NCBI GenBank assembly: GCA_017380275.1
Contig: JAFOEH010000122.1
Location: forward strand, 1-20,949
Source of the DNA: Alistipes sp.
GTDB taxonomy: Bacteria > Bacteroidota > Bacteroidia > Bacteroidales > Rikenellaceae
DNA length: 20,949 bases
Direction of reading: 5' to 3'
Part shown: positions 7,260 through 16,208 of the stretch, in pieces
Layout of the letters: every line of letters begins with the position of its first letter
How positions within the stretch are numbered: the first letter of the stretch is position 1
Made by a program: the position numbers and the translations under genes
Notes under the pieces: generated by a model
Told to the model about the DNA's origin: nothing
Seen by the model: only the letters and a program-made list of their open reading frames with translations
Database searches by the model: none

Positions 7260-8291
7260 ATGAAAAGAGAAGTAAAAGTTGGAATTTTTGCAATTGTTGT
7301 GCTGCTCGTCGGATGGGGAGTGATACGCTATCTGAAGGGGGCTGATGTGTTCAGCTCGAGCAACACCTATTATGCTTACTACACTCAGGTGGGTGGAATT
7401 CAGCCCGCATCGCACGTCACGATCAGCGGTGTGACAGTTGGTGCAGTGGCAAAGGTTACGCTGGCCGATGATGCCAAGGGTGTTGAGGTGGAGTTCACGG
7501 TCGATAAACGATACAAGATTCCCGTGGATTCAAAGGCAAGTATCTACACTGACGGAATTATGGGTGGCAAGGCCATTGAGATTGTGCTTGGTAATGCGAC
7601 GGAGTATGTCGAGAGGCGTGGCACGGTGGAGTCGGCAGCGAGTACGGATATTATGGAGATGGCTACAACCGAGATTGATTTTCTTAATGAGAAGATATCG
7701 ACACTCGTGGATGGCCTAAGCAAGACGCTGGAGGGGGTGAATGCCCTGATTGAGGCCAATACGGCGAGCCTGACCTCGATAATGACCAATATGGATGGTC
7801 TGACGGGTAACGTCAATACGATGCTGAAGAATGAGCGTGAGCACCTGGAGCAGGCGCTCGCTTCGCTGAGTAAGTTCTCGCAGAGCCTGGGTGACAATGC
7901 TGACGAGGTGGGCGGCATAATTGATAATATGCACAAACTCTCGGAGGATCTGGCTAAGACGGATATTGTGGCCGAACTGGATGGCGTGGTTAATAACCTG
8001 AATGAGTTGTTGGCAGCGGCAAAGGATGAGAATGGCAGCGTGGGTAAGCTACTGGGTGATGCGGCGCTGTATGACAATCTCTCGGCGGCAAGCAACAACC
8101 TCTCGACTCTGTTGGAGGATTTGAAGGAGAATCCTCACCGCTATATCAATATCTCGGTATTCGGCAGCGATCCGTTGAAGAAGGTCGAGAAGGCAAAGGC
8201 GAAGGCCGAAAAGAAGGCGATTAAACGCGCTGACGAGATTGCCGAGATGGAGTATGAGCAGAAGGTTAAGCAGATTAAGGCTGGTCAATAG
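7260..8291 (+). CDS. mlaD: MCE/MlaD family lipid-transport protein
   Basis: This is a 343-residue protein with a short basic N-terminus (MKREVKVG), one membrane anchor (about 7-24) and a single MCE domain (about 36-113, including GGIQPASHVTISGVTVG and a YTDGIMGGKAIEI segment). A long helical region (about 135-270) follows, then a Lys/Ala/Glu-rich tail. MlaD-type MCE proteins form periplasmic hexameric rings that move phospholipids between inner and outer membranes with an MlaEF-type transporter. Those partner genes are not in this window, so they must lie elsewhere. The position between an amidase and mutS2 and the divergent lptD give an envelope context. The upstream ATG at 7255 is followed at once by a stop, so 7260 is the start. 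The symbol is by family; the precise substrate is unknown. Confidence 0.87.
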   Translation: MKREVKVGIFAIVVLLVGWGVIRYLKGADVFSSSNTYYAYYTQVGGIQPASHVTISGVTVGAVAKVTLADDAKGVEVEFTVDKRYKIPVDSKASIYTDGIMGGKAIEIVLGNATEYVERRGTVESAASTDIMEMATTEIDFLNEKISTLVDGLSKTLEGVNALIEANTASLTSIMTNMDGLTGNVNTMLKNEREHLEQALASLSKFSQSLGDNADEVGGIIDNMHKLSEDLAKTDIVAELDGVVNNLNELLAAAKDENGSVGKLLGDAALYDNLSAASNNLSTLLEDLKENPHRYINISVFGSDPLKKVEKAKAKAEKKAIKRADEIAEMEYEQKVKQIKAGQ

Positions 8292-8301
8292 TTAGGCAGA
8301 G

Positions 8302-10800
8302 ATGATTTATCCCGCAAACTTTGAACAGAAGATAGGTTTCGACCGCCTGCGAGAGCAGGTGGTGGCGTTGTGTTCGATGCAGGCTGCGCGCGAGATCATC
8401 GCGGGGGAGGGTTTTTCCACTTCGCGAGAGGAGATCGAGTGCCGTCAGCAGACTGCCGATGAGATGCGAACGCTGATGATGCTCGACCCCGATGCTCCGC
8501 GCGACGAGTACCCCGATATGGAGGCTGTGATAGCGAAGATCGGCGTGGAGGGGGCTTTCCTCACTACGGAGGAGGTGGCAACGCTACGTCGTGCCCTTAC
8601 GGCCGTGGGTAATATGGTCGGCTTTGTGTCGAGCCGCTCGAAGGATCAATATCCGCGCTTGAGGAGACGTTGCGAGAGTGTCTGCATCTTCCCCGATGTG
8701 ATACGACGCATAAACCAACTTATAGATGACGAGGGGCAGATTCGCGATGGCGCTTCGCCCGAGTTGGTGGCAATACGTCGCTCGATACGCGAGCACGAGG
8801 GGCAGGTGTCGAAGCGACTGCATCAGGTGCTGAATAATGCCAAGAGGGCAGGAATCGTCGATGCTGATGCGATGATCTCAATACGTGACGGTAGGGCCGT
8901 AATCCCCGTATCGGCCGGAAATAAACGTAAGTTGAGCGGATTTATTCACGACGAATCGGCGACGGGTAAGACGTTCTACGTCGAGCCTGTGGAGGTGGTC
9001 GAGCTGAATAACCAACTCAAAGAGTTGGAGTATGCCGAGCGCAGGGAGATTGTGCGTCTGCTGACCGAATTTACAGAGGAGTTACGTCCCGACCGCGAGC
9101 CGATTGCCGATGCGAGCGCATATCTGGCCGAGATGGATGCTGTGAGGGCCAAGGCGCGTTGGGCGATTGAGAATGGGGCGGGTATGCCCGTAGTGTCGCT
9201 CGATGATAGGTTGGTGTTGCGCGATGCGTTCCATCCGCTGCTGGCGCAGACGCTGAAGCGTGAGAAGAAGGAGCTGGTGAAGCTCGATATGCAGCTCGAC
9301 CGACAGAAACATATATTGGTGATTTCGGGCCCTAATGCCGGCGGAAAGTCGGTCTGTCTGAAGACCACGGGTATGGTGCAGTATATGTTTCAGTGCGGTT
9401 TCCCCGTGACGGCTTCGCAGATGAGCGAGTTGCCCGTATTTGAGAGTATATGCATCGATATCGGCGATGAGCAGTCGATGGATAACGACCTGTCGACATA
9501 TTCGTCGCACCTGATGAATATGAAGTCGATGCTGCAGGCGGCATCGTCGCGTACGCTGGTGCTGATTGACGAGTTCGGCTCGGGTACGGAGCCTGTGATT
9601 GGTGGTGCGATAGCCGAGGCAATCCTGGAGCGACTGCTGGAGAAGGGGTGCTACGGAGTGATTACGACACACTACTCGAACATTAAATATTATGCGACGG
9701 GAACGGAAGGAATTGCAAACGGCGCGATGATGTTCGATGTGCAGAATATCCGCCCGCTATTTAAGCTGGAGCAGGGTAAGCCCGGAAGCTCGTTCGCAAT
9801 CGAGATAGCCCGCAAGATTGGTCTGCCGGAGGATATTATCCGCACGGCGAGCGACAAGGCGGGTAGCGACCATATCAATCTGGAGCGTCAGCTGCGAGAG
9901 ATTGCACGCGATAGGCGCTACTGGTCGCAGAAGCGTGACCGTATCCGCCTGACGGACCGCAAGGTCGAGGAGCTGGAGTCGAGCTATACGGAGCAGTTGG
10001 CCCGAATCAAAGAGGAGCGTCGGGAGATTTTGCAGAAGGCGAAGGCCGAGGCGCAGCAGTTGGTGGCTGATGCCAATCGCCAGATTGAGAATACGATCCG
10101 CACGATCAAGGAGGCGCAGGCCGAGAAGGAACTTACGCGTCTGGCCCGCAAGGAGTTGGAGGATTTTAAGTCGACGGTGGATAGTGTCGATTCGGCCTTC
10201 GATAGCGAGAAAGTGGAGCGCGAGATGGAGCGCCTGATGCGTCGCAAGGCACGCCGTGACGAGGATAAGAAACGCCGAGGACAGACCGTCGAGGAGCCGA
10301 AGCAGAGCGCTGCTCCTCAGCAGAAACCCATCGAGGTGGGTGCGAAGGTGCGCATCACGGGACAGGAGGTGCCGGGCGTGGTGCAAAGCATCAAGGGACG
10401 CAAGGTGCAGGTTGCTTTTGGTCAGATTCTGACGATGGTCGATAAGGATAAGCTCACCGTGGTGTCGAATGCCGAGTACAAGAAGTCGGTTAAACCCGTG
10501 CAGCCGCGTACGGTGCTCTCGGTTGATATATCGTCGCGCAAACTGAACTTCCGCGATAGCGTCGATGTGCGCGGTATGCGTGCTGTGGAGGCGCTGGAGG
10601 TGGTGCAGGACTTGGTAGATGATGCGCTGATGGTGGGCGTTGGCGGTGTTACAATCCTCCACGATAAGGGTACAGGAGCCCTGAAGGAGGAGATTCGCCG
10701 TTACTTGCGTACCATTCCGCAGGTGGCTTCAGTGGCGGATGAACACGCTGACCGTGGTGGCGCGGGAATCACCGTGGTAAGATTTGATAATAGCTTATAA
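8302..10800 (+). CDS. mutS2: MutS2 ATPase/endonuclease with Smr domain
   Basis: This 832-residue protein is typical MutS2 in length and layout. A MutS-like core and lever region covers about 1-330 and lacks the mismatch-binding domain. The ATPase follows, with Walker A GPNAGGKS (343-350), the DLSTYSSHL signature (396-404), Walker B LVLIDEFGSGTEP (419-431) and TTHYSN (455-460). A charged coiled coil (about 520-640), a small KOW-like segment (about 676-715) and a C-terminal Smr nuclease domain (about 752-828) complete it; the Smr domain has DVRGM and LHDKGTG (786-792). MutS2 proteins suppress recombination or, in some bacteria, bind collided ribosomes and cut or split them. The sequence does not say which applies here. 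It starts 10 bp after mlaD and ends 3 bp before murF-alr. Motifs look intact. Confidence 0.94.
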   Translation: MIYPANFEQKIGFDRLREQVVALCSMQAAREIIAGEGFSTSREEIECRQQTADEMRTLMMLDPDAPRDEYPDMEAVIAKIGVEGAFLTTEEVATLRRALTAVGNMVGFVSSRSKDQYPRLRRRCESVCIFPDVIRRINQLIDDEGQIRDGASPELVAIRRSIREHEGQVSKRLHQVLNNAKRAGIVDADAMISIRDGRAVIPVSAGNKRKLSGFIHDESATGKTFYVEPVEVVELNNQLKELEYAERREIVRLLTEFTEELRPDREPIADASAYLAEMDAVRAKARWAIENGAGMPVVSLDDRLVLRDAFHPLLAQTLKREKKELVKLDMQLDRQKHILVISGPNAGGKSVCLKTTGMVQYMFQCGFPVTASQMSELPVFESICIDIGDEQSMDNDLSTYSSHLMNMKSMLQAASSRTLVLIDEFGSGTEPVIGGAIAEAILERLLEKGCYGVITTHYSNIKYYATGTEGIANGAMMFDVQNIRPLFKLEQGKPGSSFAIEIARKIGLPEDIIRTASDKAGSDHINLERQLREIARDRRYWSQKRDRIRLTDRKVEELESSYTEQLARIKEERREILQKAKAEAQQLVADANRQIENTIRTIKEAQAEKELTRLARKELEDFKSTVDSVDSAFDSEKVEREMERLMRRKARRDEDKKRRGQTVEEPKQSAAPQQKPIEVGAKVRITGQEVPGVVQSIKGRKVQVAFGQILTMVDKDKLTVVSNAEYKKSVKPVQPRTVLSVDISSRKLNFRDSVDVRGMRAVEALEVVQDLVDDALMVGVGGVTILHDKGTGALKEEIRRYLRTIPQVASVADEHADRGGAGITVVRFDNSL

Positions 10801-10803
10801 TAG

Positions 10804-13149
10804 ATGAAATACCGTCTTTCGGAAATAGCCCGTATGTGTGGCGGCGAGCTGCGTGGAGTGGATTGCGAGGTGGGTGAGGTTGTCACCGACTCGCGTAGCC
10901 AGGCCTTTGGTCAGAGGGCGATGTTTGTGGCGATGCGTGGTAAGAATCACGACTCGCACAACTACATTGCCGATATGTATCGTGTTGGTGTCAGAGCCTT
11001 TATGACGGAGCACGAGGTGGCACTTGCCGACGATGCCGGATGCGTGATGGTGGAGAATGCCATTGTGGCATTGCAGCGTTTGGCAGCTGAGCACAGGGGC
11101 CGGTTTGAGGGTGTTGTGGTAGGTATCACAGGTTCGAACGGCAAGACGGTGGTGAAGGAGTGGACGGCTCGTTCGTTGCCCGCCGGGGTGAAACTGATTG
11201 CATCGCCGATGAGTTATAACTCGCAGTTGGGTGTGGCGCTGTCGCTGCTGATGATCGAGGGCGACGAGCAGGTGGCACTCATCGAGGCGGGAATATCGCA
11301 AAGGGGTGAGATGGCGCGTCTGGAGCAGATGATACGTCCCGATGTGGTGGTCGTAACGTCGATAGGCGACGCTCATCAGGCCAACTTCGAGAGCGTGGAG
11401 CAGAAGATTGAGGAGAAATTGCAACTCGCTCGACGTGCGAACAGGGTGGTTTATCACTCATCGTATCCTCTTCTGGCAAAGGCCGTCGAGGCGTTGCCGG
11501 TTGAGGCGATAGATGCTGCTGCGGAGCAGGGTGATGAGGAGCACGGTGAGGTGCAACGTATAAACTCACAGTTGGTTAAAGCGCTCTGCCGAGCAATAGG
11601 ATATGATGATGTGACGTTGGAGAAGATGGAGGTGGCGATGCGCCTTGAGGTCAAGGAGGGAATCGAGGGATCGACAATTATCAACGACTCATATAATTCG
11701 GATATAAACTCGTTGGCTCTGGCGCTCGATACGCTCAGCCGCGTGGCGCTCGGCTCGAAAAAGGTGGCTGTGGTGTCGGACATACTGCAGAGCGGAATGG
11801 GCGACGAGGAGCTTTATGGCCGCGTGGCAGCGATGGTCCATCACGCCGAGGTCGATTTGTTTATTGGCGTGGGGGAGCGAATCTCGGCCTATGCCGATAA
11901 GTTCAAGTGTAACAAGCGATTCTACGACTCGACCGAGCAGTTGATGCGCTCGCTCACGTCGGAGGATATTGCAAATAGAACGATTCTGCTCAAGGGTAAC
12001 CGAGGCTCGCATTTTGAGCGCGTATGTCACTCGCTGGAGCGACGTAGCCACACAACGGTGCTGGAGGTTAACCTCGATGCGATGACTCACAATGTGGGTT
12101 ACTTCCGTCGTTTCCTGCCGATGGACCACCGCCTGGTGGCGATGGTCAAGGCCCATAGCTACGGAACGGGAGATGTGGAGGTGGCACACCTGATGCAGCA
12201 TCTGGGCATTAACTACTTGGCAGTGGCATTTGCCGATGAGGGTGTGGCGCTGCGAGAGAAAGGGGTGAGAATGCCCATCGTTGTGCTGAATGCCGATGCG
12301 GGAAGTTTCGACCAGATGGTGGCTTATGAGCTTGAGCCGGAGATATACAGCTTCCACTCGCTGGAGGATTTTGTGCGTAGCGTCGAGCGCTACGGCAAGC
12401 AGAGCTATCCGATTCACATAAAGCTCGATACGGGTATGCACCGATTGGGCTTTGTGGCCGAGGAGGTGGATGCACTCATCGAGCGAGTGAAGGGCAATCG
12501 TGCGGTGCGTGTGGCGACGATATTTGCGCATCTGGCGTGTGCTGATGAGCCCGAGCAGGATGATTTTACGCGCAAGCAGATTGCGCTGTTTGATAAGATG
12601 AGTGGCCGTATTGCGAAGGCTCTGCCATACGAGGTGCTGCGACATACGGCCAATTCGGCAGCTATCGAGCGATTCCCTGAGGCGACGTTTGATATGTGTC
12701 GTCTGGGACTTGGACTCTACGGCTATGGATATTGCCATAATGAAGAGTTGCAGCCCGTCTCAACACTCAAGACACGCATCGTGCAACTGCGTCACCGAGC
12801 CAAAGGGGAGACAATCGGTTATGGTCGAAGCGAAAGGCTGGAGCGTGACAGCGTGGTGGCGACGATTCCGATAGGTTATGCCGATGGTCTGGACCGTCAT
12901 TTGGGAGGTGGCAGATGGTCGATGCGAGTGGCGGGCGAGGTGGCTCCGACTGTAGGACGCATCTGTATGGATAGTTGTATGATAGATGTTACCGATATCG
13001 AGGGCGTGAAGGAGGGTGACGAGGTTACAATCTTCTCCGCCGCAAAGGGTAACACGCTGGAGGATATGGCCCGCGTGCTGGGGACAATATCGTACGAGAT
13101 TATGACCTCGGTGGGGGCACGAGTTAAACGAATTTACGTCAGAGAATAA
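10804..13149 (+). CDS. murF-alr: Bifunctional MurF ligase - alanine racemase fusion
   Basis: This 781-residue cytoplasmic protein joins two peptidoglycan precursor enzymes. The N-terminal MurF part (about 1-412) adds D-Ala-D-Ala to UDP-MurNAc-tripeptide. It shows VTDSR (27-31), the ATP loop GITGSNGKT (107-115) and NDSYNSD (294-300), a variant of the usual NDAYNANP. The C-terminal alanine racemase part (about 417-781) makes D-Ala from L-Ala. It shows the PLP-binding Lys449 in MVKAHSYGTG, LDTGMHRLGF (541-550), HTANSAA (614-620), the second catalytic Tyr673 in IGYGR and VGRICMD (717-723). The fusion is well known in Bacteroidota. It places D-Ala production and use in one chain. The stop shares its last base with the next ATG (TAATG), suggesting translational coupling. 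Both active sites look complete. Confidence 0.95.
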   Translation: MKYRLSEIARMCGGELRGVDCEVGEVVTDSRSQAFGQRAMFVAMRGKNHDSHNYIADMYRVGVRAFMTEHEVALADDAGCVMVENAIVALQRLAAEHRGRFEGVVVGITGSNGKTVVKEWTARSLPAGVKLIASPMSYNSQLGVALSLLMIEGDEQVALIEAGISQRGEMARLEQMIRPDVVVVTSIGDAHQANFESVEQKIEEKLQLARRANRVVYHSSYPLLAKAVEALPVEAIDAAAEQGDEEHGEVQRINSQLVKALCRAIGYDDVTLEKMEVAMRLEVKEGIEGSTIINDSYNSDINSLALALDTLSRVALGSKKVAVVSDILQSGMGDEELYGRVAAMVHHAEVDLFIGVGERISAYADKFKCNKRFYDSTEQLMRSLTSEDIANRTILLKGNRGSHFERVCHSLERRSHTTVLEVNLDAMTHNVGYFRRFLPMDHRLVAMVKAHSYGTGDVEVAHLMQHLGINYLAVAFADEGVALREKGVRMPIVVLNADAGSFDQMVAYELEPEIYSFHSLEDFVRSVERYGKQSYPIHIKLDTGMHRLGFVAEEVDALIERVKGNRAVRVATIFAHLACADEPEQDDFTRKQIALFDKMSGRIAKALPYEVLRHTANSAAIERFPEATFDMCRLGLGLYGYGYCHNEELQPVSTLKTRIVQLRHRAKGETIGYGRSERLERDSVVATIPIGYADGLDRHLGGGRWSMRVAGEVAPTVGRICMDSCMIDVTDIEGVKEGDEVTIFSAAKGNTLEDMARVLGTISYEIMTSVGARVKRIYVRE

Positions 13150-13865
13150 TGGCCGAGAAGGGTATATTATATATGATTCCGTGTCCGATTTCGGACCTAA
13201 CGCCTGTGTACGATGTTGTGCCCGAGGCAAATCGTCGGGTGATTGACAGTCTGGATTATTTCATCGTCGAGAATGTGCGTTCGGCGCGTCGTTTTCTGTC
13301 GAAGGCCGGTATTGCACGCAAGATTGATGAGCTGGAGTTTGTTGAACTTAACGAGCATACGACAGCGGGAGCAGCCGTTGAGGCGATGATCAAGCCCATC
13401 GTGGCTGGTCGTTCGGCGGGCGTGATATCGGAGGCGGGAGTGCCGGGCGTGGCCGATCCCGGAGCGTTGGTGGTGGAGGCGTGTCATAAGAAGGGTATTC
13501 GTGTGGTGCCGCTTGTGGGCCCGTCGTCGATACTGCTGGCGATGATGGCGTCGGGACTTAACGGACAGTCCTTTGCATTTAACGGCTATCTGCCCGTAAA
13601 GCCGCCCGAGAGAGCAAAAGCGCTCAAGGCGTTGGAGCGCAGAGCGCATCAGGAGCGGCAGTCGCAGATCTTCATCGAGGCGCCGTATCGCAACGTGAAG
13701 CTGATGGAGCAGATGTTACAGGTTTGTGTAGCGGAGACGCTTTTGACAGTTGCGTGCGATATTACCTCGCCAGAGGAGTTGATCGTAACGCGCAGCGTGG
13801 GGCAGTGGAAAAAGGTCGGAGTGCCTGAGATTGCCAAACGTCCGACGATATTTATCATCGGATAG
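13149..13865 (+). CDS. SAM-dependent methyltransferase, RsmI-like (tetrapyrrole methylase family)
   Basis: This 238-residue cytoplasmic protein of the TP-methylase fold (COG0313-like) has GVISEAGVPGVADPGALVV (91-109) as the central glycine/proline loop, VPLVGPSSILLAMMASGL (120-137) and FIEAPYRN (175-182). These match RsmI, which 2'-O-methylates C1402 of 16S rRNA. The N-terminal strand reads ILYMIPCPISDL instead of the LYVVATPIGNLED motif of true RsmI, and the protein is shorter (238 against roughly 280 residues). It is therefore probably the separate RsmI-like paralogue found in many Bacteroidota, whose substrate is not established. The ATG overlaps the murF-alr stop by one base. I leave the symbol empty because rsmI would overstate the evidence. 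Confidence 0.83.
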   Translation: MAEKGILYMIPCPISDLTPVYDVVPEANRRVIDSLDYFIVENVRSARRFLSKAGIARKIDELEFVELNEHTTAGAAVEAMIKPIVAGRSAGVISEAGVPGVADPGALVVEACHKKGIRVVPLVGPSSILLAMMASGLNGQSFAFNGYLPVKPPERAKALKALERRAHQERQSQIFIEAPYRNVKLMEQMLQVCVAETLLTVACDITSPEELIVTRSVGQWKKVGVPEIAKRPTIFIIG

Positions 13866-13874
13866 GGTTGGGCA

Positions 13875-13883
13875 TACAATTTG
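13875..13883 (+). promoter_or_regulatory. Possible internal promoter box for grpE-dnaJ
   Basis: TACAATTTG resembles TAnnTTTG but has three bases, not two, between TA and TTTG. A TTTA at 13851-13854 lies 20 nt upstream, near the -33 spacing. Transcription would begin near 13890, just before grpE. It sits in the 38-bp gap between the methyltransferase and grpE, where a separate heat-shock-type promoter would make sense. Weak match. Confidence 0.3.
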
Positions 13884-13903
13884 CGCCAATAGAGTAGGAA
13901 ATA

Positions 13904-14533
13904 ATGATAAAACATATAGATATGACAGACGAGAAAGCTAAAGATCAGGAGGTTAAGGAGCAGGAAGGATTTGATGCAGCGGAGGGTTCTGCTGCCTATG
14001 ATTCGACTGCTTGCGACAATATGGCAGAGGGTGACTCTGCAGATGCTGACAATGTGGCAGACGATACTGCCGACTCATCTGCCGAGCAGCGTGAGCCTTC
14101 GCCCGAGGAGGTTATTGCTGTGTGGCGTGATAAATATATGCGCCTGCAGGCCGAGTTTGATAACTATCGTAAGCGCACGTTGCGCGAGAAGATGGACCTG
14201 GTGGCAAGCGGAGGTGCCGATGTGATTAAGTCGATGCTCTCGGTGCTGGACGATATGTATCGTGCGGTGGCCGCTTCGGAGAAGAGCGAGGATATTGCGG
14301 CTTTGCGAGAGGGCGAGCGTCTGGTGTTGCAGAAGTTCGAGGAGGCTCTGCGCCAGAAGAATGTAACCGAGATTGAGGCTCAGGGAGTGGAGTTTAACCC
14401 CGATTTCCACGAGGCTGTGGCACGTTTCGCTGCGGGTGAGGATAAAAAGGGATTGATTATAGATGTCGTGCAGCGTGGTTATATGCTGGGCGATAAGGTA
14501 TTGCGCTACGCCAAGGTGGTTGTGGGCGAGTAA
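13904..14533 (+). CDS. grpE: GrpE nucleotide-exchange factor
   Basis: GrpE releases ADP from DnaK and so resets the Hsp70 cycle. The protein is 209 residues, or 203 if translation begins at the second in-frame ATG (13922, MTDEKAKDQ). The first ATG has an AGGAA 4-5 bases upstream, so I keep it, but the choice is not firm. The N-terminal 70 residues are acidic, rich in Ala, Asp, Ser and Glu, and probably disordered. The helical dimerisation region follows (DKYMRLQAEFDNYRKRT, about 76-92). The C-terminal beta domain shows FNPDFHEAV (164-172) and RGYMLGDKVLRYAKVVV (191-207), both diagnostic. dnaJ follows after 15 bp. dnaK is not in the window. Co-location with dnaJ confirms the call. Confidence 0.95.
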   Translation: MIKHIDMTDEKAKDQEVKEQEGFDAAEGSAAYDSTACDNMAEGDSADADNVADDTADSSAEQREPSPEEVIAVWRDKYMRLQAEFDNYRKRTLREKMDLVASGGADVIKSMLSVLDDMYRAVAASEKSEDIAALREGERLVLQKFEEALRQKNVTEIEAQGVEFNPDFHEAVARFAAGEDKKGLIIDVVQRGYMLGDKVLRYAKVVVGE

Positions 14534-14548
14534 TGAAGTGAATTTAAG

Positions 14549-15700
14549 ATGTCAGAGAAAAGGGATTATTATGAGGTGTTAGGCGTTGAGCGCAACGCTA
14601 ATGCCGATGAGATAAAGAAGGCCTATCGTAAGGCCGCCATTAAGTATCACCCCGACAAGAACCCGGGCGATAAGGAGGCTGTGGAGAAGTTCAAGGAGGC
14701 TGCCGAGGCGTACGACGTATTGTCGAATCAAGAGAAGCGTGCGCGCTACGATCAGTTTGGTCACGCGGGTATGAGCGGAGCTGCTGGAGGTGGTTTCGGC
14801 GGCGGTTTCGGCGGTGGATTCTCGATGGAGGATATATTCTCGCAGTTTGGCGATATCTTCGGAGGTCACTTCGGAGGTTTCTCATCGCGCGGAGGTGGTC
14901 GCCGAGTAAATCGCGGCTCGGATATACGCGTGAAGGTGAAGCTCACGCTCGCTGAGATTGCCAACGGTACGACCAAGAAACTGAAGATAAACAAGACAAT
15001 CGCTTGCGATAAGTGTGGCGGAACGGGAGCAAAGGATTCGTCGTCATACACAACCTGCTCGACCTGTAACGGTACGGGAACGGTGGTGAGAGTGGAGAAT
15101 ACCTTCTTTGGCCGTATGCAGACGCAGGGCGTATGCCCCACTTGCGGTGGCGAGGGTAAGATTATCACGGCCAAGTGCGACAAGTGCTCGGGTGAGGGCG
15201 TGGTACGCGGCGACGAGGTTGTGGAGATTAAGATTCCTGCCGGTGTAGGCGAGGGTATGGCAGTCACGGTGCAGGGCAAGGGTAATGCGGCACGCCACGG
15301 CGGCGTGAATGGCGATCTGCTCGTGATGATTGAGGAGGAGCACAACCCTGAGCTGGTGCGCGATGGAAATGACCTGATTCATAACCTTAACCTTACGGTT
15401 ACGACCTGCATACTCGGCGGAGAGGTTGAGGTGCCGACAATCGATGGCAAGGCCAAGATTAAGATTGCAGCGGGTACGCACGCAGGTAAGGTGCTGCGCC
15501 TAAGGGGCAAGGGATTGCCCGATGTGAATGGTTACGGACGAGGTGATATACTTATTGTGGTGGATATTACTATCCCATCGTCGCTTACCTCAGAGGAGCG
15601 TAAGTTGGTGGAGAAGCTCGCCGAGCAGCCCCACTTCAAGGCTGCCGAGAGCGTCGAGAATCAGAACATCTTCGAGAGAATGAAGAATTTTTTTAGATAA
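14549..15700 (+). CDS. dnaJ: Chaperone DnaJ (type I Hsp40)
   Basis: This 383-residue protein has the full type I layout. A J domain (about 5-70) has the HPD motif at 34-36 that stimulates DnaK ATPase. A Gly/Phe-rich region (about 76-118) contains repeated GGGFGGG units. Four zinc-binding motifs follow: CDKCGGTG (153-160), CSTCNGTG (170-177), CPTCGGEG (196-203) and CDKCSGEG (210-217). The two C-terminal substrate-binding domains run to about 365. All eight zinc cysteines are present, so both zinc sites should form. It works with DnaK and GrpE in cytoplasmic protein folding. It is 15 bp downstream of grpE and 22 bp upstream of a small membrane protein gene. Confidence 0.96.
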   Translation: MSEKRDYYEVLGVERNANADEIKKAYRKAAIKYHPDKNPGDKEAVEKFKEAAEAYDVLSNQEKRARYDQFGHAGMSGAAGGGFGGGFGGGFSMEDIFSQFGDIFGGHFGGFSSRGGGRRVNRGSDIRVKVKLTLAEIANGTTKKLKINKTIACDKCGGTGAKDSSSYTTCSTCNGTGTVVRVENTFFGRMQTQGVCPTCGGEGKIITAKCDKCSGEGVVRGDEVVEIKIPAGVGEGMAVTVQGKGNAARHGGVNGDLLVMIEEEHNPELVRDGNDLIHNLNLTVTTCILGGEVEVPTIDGKAKIKIAAGTHAGKVLRLRGKGLPDVNGYGRGDILIVVDITIPSSLTSEERKLVEKLAEQPHFKAAESVENQNIFERMKNFFR

Positions 15701-15722
15701 AACACATTAAAACCGCAATACT

Positions 15723-16181
15723 ATGGGATTTTTCTCACCACACAAGCGACACGCTAATAAGTTCAATTACATCCCGCGATACTACGATCCCGTGAAGGAG
15801 GAGCGTGAGCAGCGTCGTGCGGAGCTTCGTGGCGAGCGCCTGGACGACAGCGGCGAGTACACGCCCGGCAAATACATCAAGGCCAAGCGTGAGGCGCGAG
15901 AGATGCGTCGTGCGCAGGAGCAGAAGGAGCATCGCGCCGACAAGCGTACGAAGATGTGGACGATGGGTGTGGGCTTGATTCTGATCGCCCTGTTCATCTA
16001 TATGATTGTTCCGCGTCTGGGAGCTATCTTCGAGATGGCTACAACGGATAAGGCCGTGCGCGAGCAGGCTCAGCAGGAGTTGGAGATCAAAGAGTTTAAT
16101 CCCTATGCTCCGATTGTGATTGTGCCCAACGACTATGAGGAGGGCGACGAGTTGGAGATTAAGGATATTGAGCTGGAGTAA
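15723..16181 (+). CDS. Conserved small membrane protein of unknown function
   Basis: This is a 152-residue protein I recognise only as a Bacteroidota hypothetical type beginning with a FNYIPRYYDP-like motif (here residues 14-23). A very charged, Arg/Glu-rich, probably helical region follows (about 24-77). A single membrane segment spans about 79-98 (MWTMGVGLILIALFIYMIVP). The acidic tail contains FNPYAPIVIVPNDY. The basic segment before the membrane helix predicts the N-terminal 77 residues in the cytoplasm and the acidic tail in the periplasm. It lies between dnaJ (22 bp) and mutL (27 bp) in the same direction, so co-expression is likely, but the neighbours do not reveal a job. Codon use looks like that of its neighbours. 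Coding status is firm; function is unknown. Confidence 0.8.
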   Translation: MGFFSPHKRHANKFNYIPRYYDPVKEEREQRRAELRGERLDDSGEYTPGKYIKAKREAREMRRAQEQKEHRADKRTKMWTMGVGLILIALFIYMIVPRLGAIFEMATTDKAVREQAQQELEIKEFNPYAPIVIVPNDYEEGDELEIKDIELE

Positions 16182-16208
16182 CGTCCGATAAGAAAGCACT
16201 AACCCCAA

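Noticed and set aside
6034..7293. 419-codon open frame on the minus strand opposite the amidase
   Set aside because: It mirrors the amidase gene almost exactly, is rich in Leu, Arg, His and Ile as expected for a reverse-complement shadow, and has no recognisable domain. The amidase motifs are unambiguous.
9757..10662. 301-codon minus-strand frame opposite mutS2
   Set aside because: Its His/Leu/Arg-rich composition and lack of domains indicate a shadow of mutS2.
11689..12738. 349-codon minus-strand frame opposite murF-alr
   Set aside because: Shadow of a clearly coding gene; no motif and no promoter.
14784..14902. Repetitive Gly-rich DNA in dnaJ considered as a simple repeat or recombination site
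   Set aside because: It encodes the normal Gly/Phe region of type I DnaJ proteins.
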